Shown one piece after another: positions 45,860 through 57,322 of a stretch of 64,000 nt of DNA. The notes beneath the pieces were generated by a model. That model worked only from the letters and a program-made list of their open reading frames with translations, made no database searches and was not told the DNA's origin. The translations under genes were made by a program, and so were the position numbers. Position 1 is the stretch's first letter, and every line of letters begins with the position of its first letter. This DNA is from Schizochytrium sp. TIO01. Taxonomy: Eukaryota > Sar > Bigyra > Thraustochytrida > Thraustochytriidae. The stretch covers positions 9,335,761 to 9,399,760 of the forward strand of contig SMSO01000031.1 in NCBI GenBank assembly GCA_004764695.1, in the 5' to 3' direction.

Positions 45860-45962
45860 CCTGATCCTCAATGACCAATCATTGCCACTGCGTTACTTCC
45901 GATTTGCTCAATATCATTATATTTATTTCAAAAAGGTACATTGTTTTACAAGAAAAAATAAA

Positions 45963-46035
45963 TTCTCCGTGGCGGGTTCGAACCGCCGACCTACAGATTA
46001 ACAGTCTGACGCTCTACCAACTGAGCTAACGGAGA
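45963..46035 (-). tRNA. tRNA-Asn(GUU), copy 2
   Basis: Identical to copy 1. Downstream is a TTATTTTTTC tract on the minus strand. A GATCATT motif lies 22-28 nt upstream of the 5' end. Confidence 0.95.
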
Positions 46036-46377
46036 AAGCTATCGAACTGATCCTGTGATCATTCACACGAGCTTGATCAGAATTTGCGCTGCCTAGCCTG
46101 GTTCGTACGGCATGAATTTAAGAGACAGAAAAAAAAGGAAAAAAAAAGTATCTACTTAATCACAACCTCGCTTCATGGAGTACCCAGACAAGTTAAGGTC
46201 ATAGCTACGAGGGTATTGTTTTAGAAAAAGAGACCATAATTAATCATTATTACTTTATATCTCGTGACTCTTCTTTGATTATTCAACACCATCTGATTGT
46301 CAAAGCTCCTTTTTTGAAAGTAGTTCTAAGAACCAACCAAGAAGTAATTTTTTATTTATTTTTTTAAAAAGGCAATC

Positions 46378-46450
46378 TTCTCCGTGGCGGGTTCGAACCG
46401 CCGACCTACAGATTAACAGTCTGACGCTCTACCAACTGAGCTAACGGAGA
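46378..46450 (-). tRNA. tRNA-Asn(GUU), copy 3
   Basis: Identical to copy 1. It and its 5' flank are duplicated as copy 4: both carry GATCCTGTGATCATTCACAC upstream and the same longer spacer. Confidence 0.95.
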
Positions 46451-46639
46451 AAGCTATTGAAATGATCCTGTGATCATTCACACGAGCTTGGTAACAATTG
46501 CTGCTACTCATCCTGGTTCGTAGGCTAGTAAACAGAGAGAAGAAGAAAAAAAAAAATACATGACTAAGCATAACCTCACTAGAAAAAATGTTCAAAGTGG
46601 AAGAACAAAGCTTTTTTGGTTGTTTATTTTAAAAAACAA

Positions 46640-46712
46640 TTCTCCGTGGCGGGTTCGAACCGCCGACCTACAGATTAACAGTCTGACGCTCTACCAACTG
46701 AGCTAACGGAGA
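46640..46712 (-). tRNA. tRNA-Asn(GUU), copy 4
   Basis: Identical to copy 1. The 3-4 and 4-5 spacers are near-identical, showing tandem duplication of a unit of about 262-269 bp. Confidence 0.95.
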
Positions 46713-46908
46713 AAGCTATCGAACTGATCCTGTGATCATTCACACGAGCTTGGTCACAATTGCTGCTACTCATCCTGGTTCGTAGGCTAGTAAACAGAGA
46801 GAAGAAGAAGAAAAAAAATCTACCTAACTAAGCACAACCTCACTAGAAAAAATGTTCAAAGTGGAAGAACAAAGTTTTTTGGTTTTTTATTTTCAAAAAA
46901 ACAAAAAA

Positions 46909-46981
46909 TTCTCCGTGGCGGGTTCGAACCGCCGACCTACAGATTAACAGTCTGACGCTCTACCAACTGAGCTAACGGAGA
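46909..46981 (-). tRNA. tRNA-Asn(GUU), copy 5
   Basis: Identical to copy 1. The upstream flank has GGATCATTCC and a CTGGTTCGTAGGC segment related to those of copies 2-4. Confidence 0.95.
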
Positions 46982-47200
46982 GGACTATTGAAATGAACCT
47001 TGGATCATTCCCTGGTGGCTGGTGAGAATATGCGCTGCCTAGCCTGGTTCGTAGGCCATCAAACTGAGACAGACAGGGAAGAAAAGCAAAGAAGAAAAGG
47101 GGAAAAAAGAGTTATCAAGCACTAACTCGACTTTATGAATTGCACATGGTTGTAGATTTAGATGCTCCTAGGGACTAGAGACCAAACAAAAAAAAAAATG

Positions 47201-47273
47201 TTCTCCGTGGCGGGTTCGAACCGCCGACCTACAGATTAACAGTCTGACGCTCTACCAACTGAGCTAACGGAGA
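47201..47273 (-). tRNA. tRNA-Asn(GUU), copy 6
   Basis: Identical to copy 1. The upstream flank AGCTATCGAAGCGATCTTGA leads into GATCATT, about 21-27 nt from the 5' end. Confidence 0.95.
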
Positions 47274-47650
47274 AGCTATCGAAGCGATCTTGAGATCATT
47301 ACCGAAGGTGACACAATTGTGCCTGTGCTTCCTTTCATTGGTTGGGGATGGATTTTTCACAAGAAGAAAGAAAAAAAAACTAAGCATTAAGAAATGCTAA
47401 TTCAAAACCTACTAAATGCCACTTTATCAACACCTACAACAACATCATAACACTTTCAACTACTACCAAAGGTTTATTGGTAATTGGTCACAACAAACAC
47501 AATTCTAGAGTGCTTCTGTACATCGCGATGAAATTTGCTAATAAGGAAAGTATATATTTCTTTTCGTATCTTGCATTAAAAACAGCTTCCACTTCAAGTT
47601 GGTAGGAAAAAACTGCCAGTAATTTCCAATATTTTTTTGTTAAAAAGGAA

Positions 47651-47723
47651 TTCTCCGTGGCGGGTTCGAACCGCCGACCTACAGATTAACAGTCTGACGC
47701 TCTACCAACTGAGCTAACGGAGA
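47651..47723 (-). tRNA. tRNA-Asn(GUU), copy 7
   Basis: Identical to copy 1. The flanks differ from copies 2-6, and no clear GATCATT motif is seen upstream. Confidence 0.95.
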
Positions 47724-47820
47724 CTTGAATTCCACAAATCGGATATCTGTCAGAATAGCTCAGGAATATTTATTCATTTTCCTAACTATATTTTTATAGA
47801 AAGAAGAAAAAATGAAAGTT

Positions 47821-47893
47821 TTCTCCGTGGCGGGTTCGAACCGCCGACCTACAGATTAACAGTCTGACGCTCTACCAACTGAGCTAACGGAGA
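47821..47893 (-). tRNA. tRNA-Asn(GUU), copy 8
   Basis: Identical to copy 1. GGTCATTG lies about 22 nt upstream of the 5' end. Confidence 0.95.
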
Positions 47894-48007
47894 AGATACT
47901 GAGGAACCAACTTGGTCATTGTGGTTTCTTGGCAACTACATCTTCACTGTTTTACATATAGCTTTGGTTCATATTTTTTGATTCCCAATTTAAAAAAGAA
48001 AAATAGC

Positions 48008-48080
48008 TTCTCCGTGGCGGGTTCGAACCGCCGACCTACAGATTAACAGTCTGACGCTCTACCAACTGAGCTAACGGAGA
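48008..48080 (-). tRNA. tRNA-Asn(GUU), copy 9
   Basis: Identical to copy 1. A CAATGATC motif, the reverse complement of the usual GATCATT orientation, lies upstream. Confidence 0.95.
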
Positions 48081-48179
48081 TTGCAATTATCGGATGATGC
48101 CCAATGATCTCAGTTGTTCTATAATATTGCCATCCTAAAATTCTCTTTTTAAGAGAGAAGCAAATCTTTCAAAAAAGAA

Positions 48180-48252
48180 TTCTCCGTGGCGGGTTCGAAC
48201 CGCCGACCTACAGATTAACAGTCTGACGCTCTGCCAACTGAGCTAACGGAGA
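48180..48252 (-). tRNA. tRNA-Asn(GUU), copy 10 (D-loop variant)
   Basis: As copy 1 but with T to C at D-loop position 20 (TTGGCAGAG instead of TTGGTAGAG). The stems are unaffected. Confidence 0.95.
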
Positions 48253-48355
48253 TCTAATTCGTTGACTGGGTTTTGCTAAGAGACTGCACGTATATATAAT
48301 TGTTTAATTCACATAATTGAACAAAAATAAAACGATTAAAGTCAAAAACAAAATA

Positions 48356-48428
48356 TTCTCCGTGGCGGGTTCGAACCGCCGACCTACAGATTAACAGTCT
48401 GACGCTCTGCCAACTGAGCTAACGGAGA
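48356..48428 (-). tRNA. tRNA-Asn(GUU), copy 11 (D-loop variant)
   Basis: Carries the same D-loop T to C change as copy 10. The upstream flank CAGCTATCATT partly matches the motif of the other copies. Confidence 0.95.
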
Positions 48429-48514
48429 CAGCTATCATTTTCTATACCCAACAGCTAACAATATGAATACATATAACTTGGCTTTGTACAATGTTTTAAA
48501 TGAAAAAATAAATA

Positions 48515-48587
48515 TTCTCCGTGGCGGGTTCGAACCGCCGACCTACAGATTAACAGTCTGACGCTCTGCCAACTGAGCTAACGGAGA
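48515..48587 (-). tRNA. tRNA-Asn(GUU), copy 12 (D-loop variant)
   Basis: Carries the same D-loop change. CAATGATCAG lies 12-20 nt upstream. This is the last gene of the dense array. Confidence 0.95.
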
Positions 48588-49545
48588 ATATTAAATCTCA
48601 ATGATCAGATTAGTCTCGACAATTTGTTTGAAATATATAAAGTTTAGTTGGAGTGGAAGAATTTCAAGAAATTGATACTATCGCTTTTTTTTTTATTAAC
48701 TGACGAGTGAGAGTGACTAGATAACATTTGTGTATTTCATGGTAAAAGGTCCTTTTTTTAAGAATCTGCAAATGAACCTTTACAAGCATACATATGTTAT
48801 AAACTTATGTATGCAATTAGCATTGGTGAATTAACTTCGATGTGATGAGTATAAAAATTGATGTGGATAAGTTTACAGTGACTAAGACACTCCTGTTTAA
48901 GTGGATGTTCACAGAAGTTTGTCGTTATACAAGTTCTAACATATGAGTTCTATTTCCATCAATGTGCACATACGTTATCTCCTCGTTTATTTAGTAAAAG
49001 TTCTTTGTACATATGTATTTCATTCAGTGAATACGTCGTGGCCTTGTAGTAAAAGTCTGTCCTTAAAATATTTCCTTTTATAATAGTTATCCTAGCTTAA
49101 GGGTGCCTTAAGTTGCTTAATACTTTACGTTAACTCTAAATCACAACTCCAACTATATGCGTGCATCCTTCCTGCAAGGATTTGTAGCTTAGTGTGCTAT
49201 CAGAATCTATCCCTAGGGGACGTGGCAACAGAAAGTACATATTCATTATGGGTACCACAAGTGGACCCTTATCATTCGGGAGGTTGACAGATGCAGCATC
49301 CAGTCGACATGTAGATGTGGTGCATGAACACCAAGGATGTTTGACTCTCGAAGTAGGGATCTGTTGTTTTGGTAAACTACCTCGAGTCTTGCCATCATTA
49401 CGGTTGTTGAATGAAGCCTCACGGGTTATAATATTGCTCATGGATATATGATAAGGTGAGAGTTTGACCGATCTTCAACTGTGCACTTTGATTTCGTTTG
49501 GTTGCAATTCAGAGAGCGCTCAAAGCTTAATTGATGCTTATGTAA
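48588..49545. other. Intergenic DNA, no supported gene
   Basis: AT-rich. Two overlapping frames at 49136-49451, one on each strand, have slightly higher complexity, but I recognise no motif and they may be mobile-element debris. Confidence 0.4.
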
Positions 49546-49958
49546 TTGCTGAAAGACGATTCTGGCCAGCTTGAGGTTGACCGCAAAGACGAAGGCAACG
49601 GTCTTGATGAAGGCTTTAAGAAGGTTTGATTGAAGATTTATAAAACTGCTGTCCTAGATAATATACTCTAGGACAGATAAATTTATGAAGTAATTAATTA
49701 TTCTAATAGATTCTTGAGAGGTTTTAGAGATAGTTGGTGGGGTTGGTTTAATGCAACCTCTTCAGCCATAGATTCAAGTTACACCACACTTGGACATATG
49801 TAATTTGTAGTCGCTCTTTTGGTTCTTGACTCTGGCTGCCTACTCTTGCTCTAATGTAAGCCCATATTTACGAGGGTTTCACAAAGGGATGCCAAGAGCT
49901 CTAGCAATGTCTTGTCTACTAATTCCTTCGATTGGAGATTTCATTGGAGATTTCAGCA
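49546..49958 (-). mobile_element. MITE-like element, copy C (413 bp)
   Basis: Ends are TTGCTGA and TCAGCAG. Flanking triplets (TAA, CCT) do not match. It aligns over its length with copy B in the same orientation. A 14-base internal duplication near 49931-49957 accounts for the extra length. Read on the minus strand, its left end encodes SPIEGISRQDIARALGIPL before a stop. Confidence 0.75.
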
Positions 49959-50112
49959 GCCTTCGAATGCAATAATATTGCATTCCCTGGCGTTTCACGG
50001 AAAACGAAAAACTTACGATTGACTTAGATACAATTCTGAACTGCATTGGATCTAGTCGAGAAGTTCGCTACGTTGGTCAACTACAGTATTCGTTCGTTTA
50101 TATCTTTTTTTA

Positions 50113-50316
50113 ATGCTGAGATTTTTAATTGAAGAAATTAGTGATTGCCTTAACCTCCTAATTACTATATGAAACAGTCTGCCTTGAGATTCAGCTCCCT
50201 GCTGACAGCATTTCGCTAACTCTAACTCCTTTAGGAAAACTTCTTAAAAGCCTTCATCAAAACTTGCCTTCATCTTCTTGGTCAACCTCCAGCTGCCTGG
50301 ACGTACACTTTAGCAA
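50113..50316 (+). mobile_element. MITE-like element, copy E, internally deleted (204 bp)
   Basis: It has the left end ATGCTGAGATT...AATTGAAG and the right end TTAGCAA, but lacks about 200 bp between the left-end ATTAGTG block and the CCTTAACCTCC block. Flanking triplets are TTA and TTG, which match at two of three positions. Confidence 0.65.
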
Positions 50317-50718
50317 TTGATTCCGTCTCAGTAACGCTAAGATCATCGTGAGCGTGCATGATGCTGTGCTGTATAGAGGCATCACTGAAGGTAGCTTTGC
50401 TCATAAAAAAGTGGCAAATGGAGAACAAATTAAGCATAGTCTGGGTATTGAGGCTGTATATGAACAACCCTGCAAGGGTTTTATTTGAATAAGCCTTTTT
50501 TAGATTATACCATAGCCGAGTAACTCACTATCCTGGTTATACGCATATTTAATGCCTTGGCTTGTTGGCTAAGATATCTGTGCAGATGTGAAGAATCAAG
50601 GCGATTTGCTTACGTCTGAACAGCCAATATTTGAACGACAATAAGATTGTAGTAACCGTTGCCTGGGTACTCCTTTCACGAAAGTCGTTTACTTTCATTT
50701 GTTTTAAATACCTTGTAT

Positions 50719-51025
50719 CTCTAAATCTTCAATCGAAGATACCTTTCTCCAAAACATGACAGAGTTCTCAGTGTCTCATGGAAGGTCCCTGTACCATCAG
50801 TTCTCGCACAAGAATAGAAGAAGACAATTAAGTGCATGGTTGTTTAAGAAGAAGTCTCACAAAAACAAATGCGCACATGGGTTCAATTTGATTAGATTGG
50901 CGACATCGTAAACTTTTCAGCTAAACATATTCCGGATCAAGTCTGACCTAGGCTCCTATTGATACTACAGATCAGTCTACCCTGAACTCTGATATCAAGG
51001 ACAGCAGATTGCTAACTCTAGGACC
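50719..51025 (+). mobile_element. MITE-like element, copy G, truncated by nested copy B
   Basis: Degenerate left-end similarity (CTTCAATCGAAG, then CAAAACATGACAGAG) begins near 50719. The internal block GACAGCAGATTGCTAACTCT lies at about 50999-51019, and copy B is inserted directly after it. The expected right end is not clear beyond copy B. Confidence 0.5.
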
Positions 51026-51430
51026 CTGCTGAAAGGTGATACTGATTAGCTTGAGGTTGACTGTGAAGATGAAGGCAGGAGGCTTTAAGAAGGCTGATTT
51101 ATGAGTTAGCGAACTGCTGTCCTGGATAATGGATTCCAGGGCAGATGGATTCATATAGTAATAAGGGAGATTAGGACATTCTTGAAAGTAGTTAGAGAGA
51201 ATCTATGGGGTTAGGTTAGTTCAACTTCTCCAACCATCGATTCGAGTTACACCATGCTTGGATGTAGGTAGTGTGTATTCACACTTCACGTTGGCTCTGG
51301 CAGCCACATGAGTCTGGCTGCCTATTGTTGCTCTATTGTAAACCTTATGTCTAACGGGCGCTTACAAAGGGACACCAAGAACTATAGCAATGTCTTGTCC
51401 ACTAGTTCCTCCGATTGGAGATCTCAGCAG
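51026..51430 (-). mobile_element. MITE-like element, copy B (405 bp)
   Basis: The best-preserved copy. It has perfect 7-bp inverted termini CTGCTGA / TCAGCAG and a perfect 3-bp target duplication ACC (51023-51025 and 51431-51433). It is inserted within an older copy of the same family. Its left end, on the minus strand, reads SPIGGTSGQDIAIVLGVPL and then stops. Confidence 0.82.
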
Positions 51431-51492
51431 ACCCAAAACATACAGATCCCTCCTATACACTTTCCAAGCCGAATGGAAAACTACGCCAAACC

Positions 51493-51866
51493 TAGCTGAG
51501 ATATTCATTCGAAGAGACTAGGGGATTCAGAACTTACTCGTGAATAGACGTTTAAACAGATTTGCGTGGCTTCGAAGTCAAGAATCAAATGCGTACATAC
51601 ACATTCGCTAGAATAAAGTATGGAGGGATATATATACATGGATTATTTGAAAGATTCATCAACCTAGCCTTGCCAAGTATGTCTAATACAGGCCTAGTAT
51701 GTCTTAGACTCTGGATTACAACATGAACCAGTCAAAGGACAGCAGGCTGTGTGCTCTTGATCTCATAGACTATCATGCCTTCTTACGCCTTTTTGCAGCC
51801 TTTACCTAGCCTTTTCCCTTCATCTTCATAGTCAAGCTTTAGCTGACTAAACGTGTCTTTCAGTAA
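51493..51866 (+). mobile_element. MITE-like element, copy F (374 bp)
   Basis: Ends are TAGCTGA and TCAGTAA. Flanking triplets ACC and GCC match at two of three positions. It shares the AAGTATGG, ATGAACCAGTC, GGACAGCAG and CTTCATCTTCATAGTCAAGC blocks in family order. Confidence 0.68.
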
Positions 51867-53439
51867 GCCTCTTGTTTTATCATTTTAGTCAATTTTGTGC
51901 TGTCTAAACTCGCCTCCCTTCCTTGTTATTTTCATAGGCAAGAGCAAATGAGATTAGAAACCCACACATTCCATTTACTTAGGCTGTGTTCCAATTGTAT
52001 CATTACAGGTACTACAAAAGAGGTTTTAGCGGTGAAACACACAAATACTTGGTACCGAGAATTAGAATTAGATTCTCAAATGTTGCATTTTAAGGTACTC
52101 TGTAAATGTATTTACCTTATTTAGGAGCGACCCGCTATACTTAGATGAATAGAATACTAAACATTCATAAAAAGCTAAACTTTATATGATACCTTAATGG
52201 TCGACTGGGTCTCACGATAATGTTTTTCCATTTGTCACATACTCCTATAGATCAATAATTTGACTGTGGGACGCCGATGATGGAAAGTTGTCGATCAGAG
52301 TTCAAAAGAGAAAAAACTGCCCGTAGAGTTTCCCAACAGGGAATATCGTTCAGACCCTTCCAAATTATACCTACGCATTACTTATACATGTCTTGGGATG
52401 CTTCATTTCCTTCTTGTGTCATCGTCAATCAGCATTTAAGAGAGCCAAAATAATTTCTGTAAAACCAGATATGCTTGGACAACATATGAAAGGGTATATT
52501 CAGCATAGTCTTATGAAGTTGAGGTTAGCCGTTTTCACTTTTCGACGAGTAGAGTATCACTAGTGTTGAAGACGTTGCGAAGAAGAAACCTTCAAAATAC
52601 TCCATCCGTAACTTGTATATGATAAAATCACCAAAACTGCCGGCTTAAAGGATGATTGGTCATCTATAATGTACAGAGTACTTATGGAGCTATGATTCAG
52701 ACGTCACAATTGTGTTCTGGGAGTCCTAGAGAAGAAAACATTCATGTAACCTGGTAAGTATATTTGAATTACTGCATTTTCTGTGACACTGATAAACAAG
52801 ACCCTGAAGCTATTATGCACCAAAAGATCACATTTTTTTTGTTTAACCGATGAGTTTTGAAAATGGGAAAATATCTGAAGGAATGAGTGAGAACTCCAGC
52901 TTCTTCTTGTCTCAGGATGTAGAATGAACGAGTGAGGTACTGCGTAGCTTCGAATAGAAAGGGTGCAGTAGTCAAGAACAGCATATAGGGTTGCAAGGTA
53001 TTATCCTTTCATAGGTTTAGCATTGTAAATTAAGCTATTCTACTAATCTATCGTTTCACCTTTGGATCTGAAGGCTTAATTCTAGTGTGACTCCTTGAAC
53101 CCATATTTTAGCCAAACTCTTCGAAGACTATGCAACTCTTACGGTAAGTGCTAGGTGGTGAAGAGACAGGGAAAAATGAGGTTCTGCATTTTCTGCCATG
53201 GTATTCATTTCCCTCTTCTACTTGGTAGTGAAATCAAAATTCAAACAAGGATTTCCCATAAGAGGTACGCTGACTCGGAGCACAAGGTATTGATGTTAAA
53301 AAGAAAGCACAGAATAGAATAATATCATACCTAACTCAAAGGTAGTTTTAGATTCTACAACATGAGTGGGATTTCATTTAAATAAAAATAAAAATACAAT
53401 AACAATAAAAATAACAATGAAAATAAAAATAAATAAAAC
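51867..53439. other. Intergenic DNA, no supported gene
   Basis: AT-rich, with frames of 60-75 codons only. None carries recognisable motifs. Confidence 0.45.
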
Positions 53440-53512
53440 TTCTCCGTGGCGGGTTCGAACCGCCGACCTACAGATTAACAGTCTGACGCTCTGCCAACTG
53501 AGCTAACGGAGA
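53440..53512 (-). tRNA. tRNA-Asn(GUU), copy 13 (D-loop variant)
   Basis: Carries the T to C D-loop change of copies 10-12, although it lies about 4.9 kb beyond copy 12. The upstream flank is CTTCATTGATCGG. Confidence 0.95.
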
Positions 53513-53953
53513 CTTCATTGATCGGTGATACCACTGCGCCAATGTCTGCTAATAAGTAAATTGAAGTATTTTGAATTTGTCGTGAAATTATACCAGTCTC
53601 ATACATCCTTGCTGCGTAACAGTAATTAAAAACACACACTTGGTTTGAGCATTGTGTTCCTCTATCGATTATGCAGATTAGATCAGATTAGATTGGATGC
53701 TTACTGCATTTTCAAGGAAATAGTGATAGTAAGAAGCTTCCTGAGTATTAAGATAGCAGGATTTTTCATATACCTTTTTCTTAATTCATCACATTTACGA
53801 AACCCTGCTACAGAGACTCTGTCTTAGTGCCTTTCTCTTGAATGCCTGTTTTTGCTTGCGCATTGATGGAGGATTAAAAGTAGAGAATACCTCTCGTAAT
53901 TATAATTATGTATTTTAAAAAAAATGTAGAAATTATAAATTAAAAATAAAGAT

Positions 53954-54026
53954 TTCTCCGTGGCGGGTTCGAACCGCCGACCTACAGATTAACAGTCTGA
54001 CGCTCTACCAACTGAGCTAACGGAGA
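53954..54026 (-). tRNA. tRNA-Asn(GUU), copy 14
   Basis: Identical to copy 1. AATCATTG lies about 10-15 nt upstream of the 5' end. Confidence 0.95.
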
Positions 54027-56009
54027 GCACATGAAATCATTGCTGAGAACACGATCTTCCACATCGCACCATTGGTCATCTAGTATGGGTCAGTAACAAT
54101 CAGTCAAATAAGAAATCATAAATCTATGATGTGAGATGATGGTAATGGAAATTCTCTGTATCTTACATTTTAAGCATAGGTAGAGTTTGATTGATAGCAG
54201 ATAAAGTGAGAACTTTTATGTAATCATTGTAAGGGTTTGTGTTTTATAGCTGATCGACACAAAAGTAGATTTCAAGCATTGCTTTTTCCAAATTTTAAGC
54301 TGCTGTTAAGTGTTATCAAGTAGGACTCACTGGATTGATAGACTGCTGTACACGAAGGCTGCGACCCAATACAAACCTCTTTACCGCATTAGCTATGTAC
54401 TAACCTATACATGTTCATTTTAATATTTGCTTTCTCATGGTTTAGAGGCACTGTTGGGTTACAGGGCTTATAACGTACTAAAACTTGAATCTTTATGATT
54501 TGAAATTTTGAACTATTTTGGGTGTCAAACCTTAAATTTTAACAACCCAATTGATTATCTTAAGCTGTGTGGCATTTATTTGTACCTTTGGTCTATTTCT
54601 GATGCACTCTTTCGCACAGACATATCATTCTCAGTTTCTCGATTCAAACGCTATCATCGCTTTCAATGTATTTTCTCTGTCAATAACAACTTCAAACCTA
54701 AGATAACTATCATGATCATGCTGTGTTGATTACAGTGACATTTCAGTGCTTCGTTCATAAAGTATTTATCGTGTTTTGGGTTAGTGAGCAACTCACAAAT
54801 AGTTTATATTAACCCCTCCAGTATCACAATTTCACCCTTTCTCTCTATTAAAGCTCAATATCTCTAAAATTTAGGCTTTTCATTATACCATAACTATGTT
54901 AGTCCTCTTTTGAGCTTCAAGTTCATAGAGTTCCTGTCGTCACAAACTAAGGGTGACTTTTTCTTTTCTTTACAAAATTAAATTAAATTACTATAGTCCA
55001 TTCTGAGAAGCAAATTTGTTATTCTCACAGACATGTATGCTAAAAATTTATTTGCAAGGCTATAGCAATAAAACAACGCGGTGGCTTTGCTCTGTGTTAA
55101 ATTGTTGAGATTTAAAGCTTCTCTTCTCACAACTGAAAATGGCATTTCACGAAGAGAGAACTGCAGCAGTTCATCGAAGTTCTTTATTCGTCTCCAAAAC
55201 TGTTAACTTTCATTGATCATATTGACAGTCAGATAGTTTCATGTTCTTGTGTCGTTTCGAACCTGTCTATACTATTTGCTACTCGTTTGAGGCCTTACTT
55301 TGCGTATTAGTGACTCTGGCTTGACCGGGACAATGTACTATGATGCGCCATCAGGAGGTGTATCAAGTAGATTGCAGTAGACCTAGTTGGCTGGCCGTGC
55401 GTTCAGATGTCTTGCTTTGCTCAACGAAATGGCCATCTCTATAATTTAAAGCTGGAACCCGACTAAGTAACTAATTTACTCTTTTCAAAATCTCCCCTAA
55501 TACAACACTAAGCGAAGATCTGACAGTTCTATGTTTAATCTGTAACTCTACGTTACGTTAAGAGGTATCAGGCCTTGTCTTTATCTATGTATCAGTATTG
55601 TTTTATCTACTCTCCTTGCACCTGACGTACTATTCTATGCCCCTTCATACTGCTATAACAAGGGTCATGCCAGTAGTATGCTACTTTGATGCTAAGATAA
55701 TTCGTGTACATAGGCTTATAGAAAATTCTCCTACAAGTTGCGAACTCTTGGAATAAAGATATTCGATGAATTTTCCTCCTTTTTACTCTGTTCAGTTCAT
55801 GCCTTACTCATTAAATTTAACTAGCAGCTATTTACAATCAATTACTATACCCTGTCAGCTTTAGAAAACGCAATTGCAGTGAGACAATATAACCCAGTGC
55901 ACTTCTTTATAAAGGAAGTGTATTATCAGTTAACAAGAGACTCAACTTTTATAGATCAGAGATGTACACCTCGGGTTTTAGAAGTGCTCAACTGATTCGA
56001 CTACTCCAA
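54027..56009. other. Intergenic DNA, no supported gene
   Basis: AT-rich. A near-perfect inverted repeat centred on TTTATAAAG (about 55900-55920, CACTTC...GAAGTG) is the only structure noted. No coding evidence. Confidence 0.45.
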
Positions 56010-56444
56010 AAGCTGAGAACTCCAATTGAAGCAACTAGTGGGCAACACGATTCAAGAGTTGCAGGCGTTCGATTGTAATCCCTCAAAGATCCAGGATCTA
56101 AATAGGAACAGAACTAGGCAATAGAGATACACGGCTGAGAAGTCAAAACTGTGATATACGATAAACGAGAACCAAAAGTATAGTCTAGAATCAAGTATGG
56201 TAGACGTTAAATTGATGGTCGAGAAGACAAGTTGGCCTAACCTTGAATTGTGTTTAGTTCATGTCAAGTCTGTTTTAATTCTATGTATAGCGTACATCAG
56301 GATGCATTTTGAGTTCAATTTAAATGATAGCAGATTGCTAGCTCTTAAAGACATAGAGTATCAAGTCTTACTTAGACCTGCATCATAATTCTTGCCTTCA
56401 TCTTCATAGTTAACATCTACCTGACCAGATTCATCCTTTAGCAC
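56010..56444 (+). mobile_element. MITE-like element, copy D (435 bp)
   Basis: More diverged termini (AAGCTGA, TTAGCAC) but a perfect flanking triplet CAA (56007-56009 and 56445-56447). It shares CAATTGAAGCAACTAGTGGG, AAGTATGGTAGA, GATAGCAGATTGCTAGCTCT and CCTTCATCTTCATAGTTAAC in family order. Confidence 0.75.
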
Positions 56445-57322
56445 CAAACAACGATGCCGAGTTGTGGTAGTGCTTTGTTTGTTGGAGGCTGGAGGAAGAA
56501 TTGAGCTATCTCTATGTAGGAAAATAAAGAAATAAAGTATCAGACAGATTTAATACACTAATTCACAGGTGAGGTCACTGAAAGAATGTTCATTATAGTA
56601 GGCTTGCTATATTCTATACTCACCTTAGTTGTAATTTGGTGTTTGGTAGGCAAAAGTACAGAACAGGGAAATGGCAAGAATCCTAAGGCAAGAATTTGAG
56701 AGGTAAAACTAGATTTTTTTAAACGCATGTGAGGAAGCGAAGTACGCCACACAAATAAGTAGTAAATCACTAATTCTTTGGAGGAGGAACGTCAGATGTT
56801 TATTATAGAGTATTCCAAAATTTGTTTTTATGCATCTCGAGTACTCCACGAATGATCATCTAAAGCTCTGATCCGAAACAAGGTGTAAACGAATGAAGTT
56901 ACCACCAATGTCATACATAGCTCAGCCGTAAGGGATTCATTTGTTCAATGTTAAAATTGAAGAGTAGCGTGCTTTCCAATCCCATTACGGAAAACCGTAT
57001 GTATGATTTTAGCTCGTCAAAGTATCCCTAGATCTTGATCTATTCCGGTGAACATTTTGTCTCAAGAAGTTAGGAAATCGTGAAAGATCTAATTTTTAAA
57101 TTATTGAAGACTTGATTACTAAAAGTTTGATTCAGGGAAACATAATTAAATTTACACATTAAGACGGGATTAAGTATTCAAGGCTCAAACTCTGCCGAAG
57201 TACTTAGTTTTGTCTCTAGCTAGATAGCAAAATGTGCTAATCATATCTCCTTGTTATGTAAAAAGGTCTTACCTCTTACTTTTTTTTTTAAAAAGCAATA
57301 GAGATAAAGGGAAAAAAAATAT
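56445..57322. other. Intergenic DNA, no supported gene
   Basis: AT-rich. The minus frame 56558-56770 shows no motif. The final bases before the tRNA are A-rich, giving T-rich terminator sequence for copy 15 on the minus strand. Confidence 0.45.

Noticed and set aside
45787-48587. Regularly spaced identical repeats that might suggest a CRISPR array
   Set aside because: Each repeat folds as a full 73-nt tRNA-Asn with intact arms. Spacers are long and uneven (about 100-380 bp), and the genome is eukaryotic.
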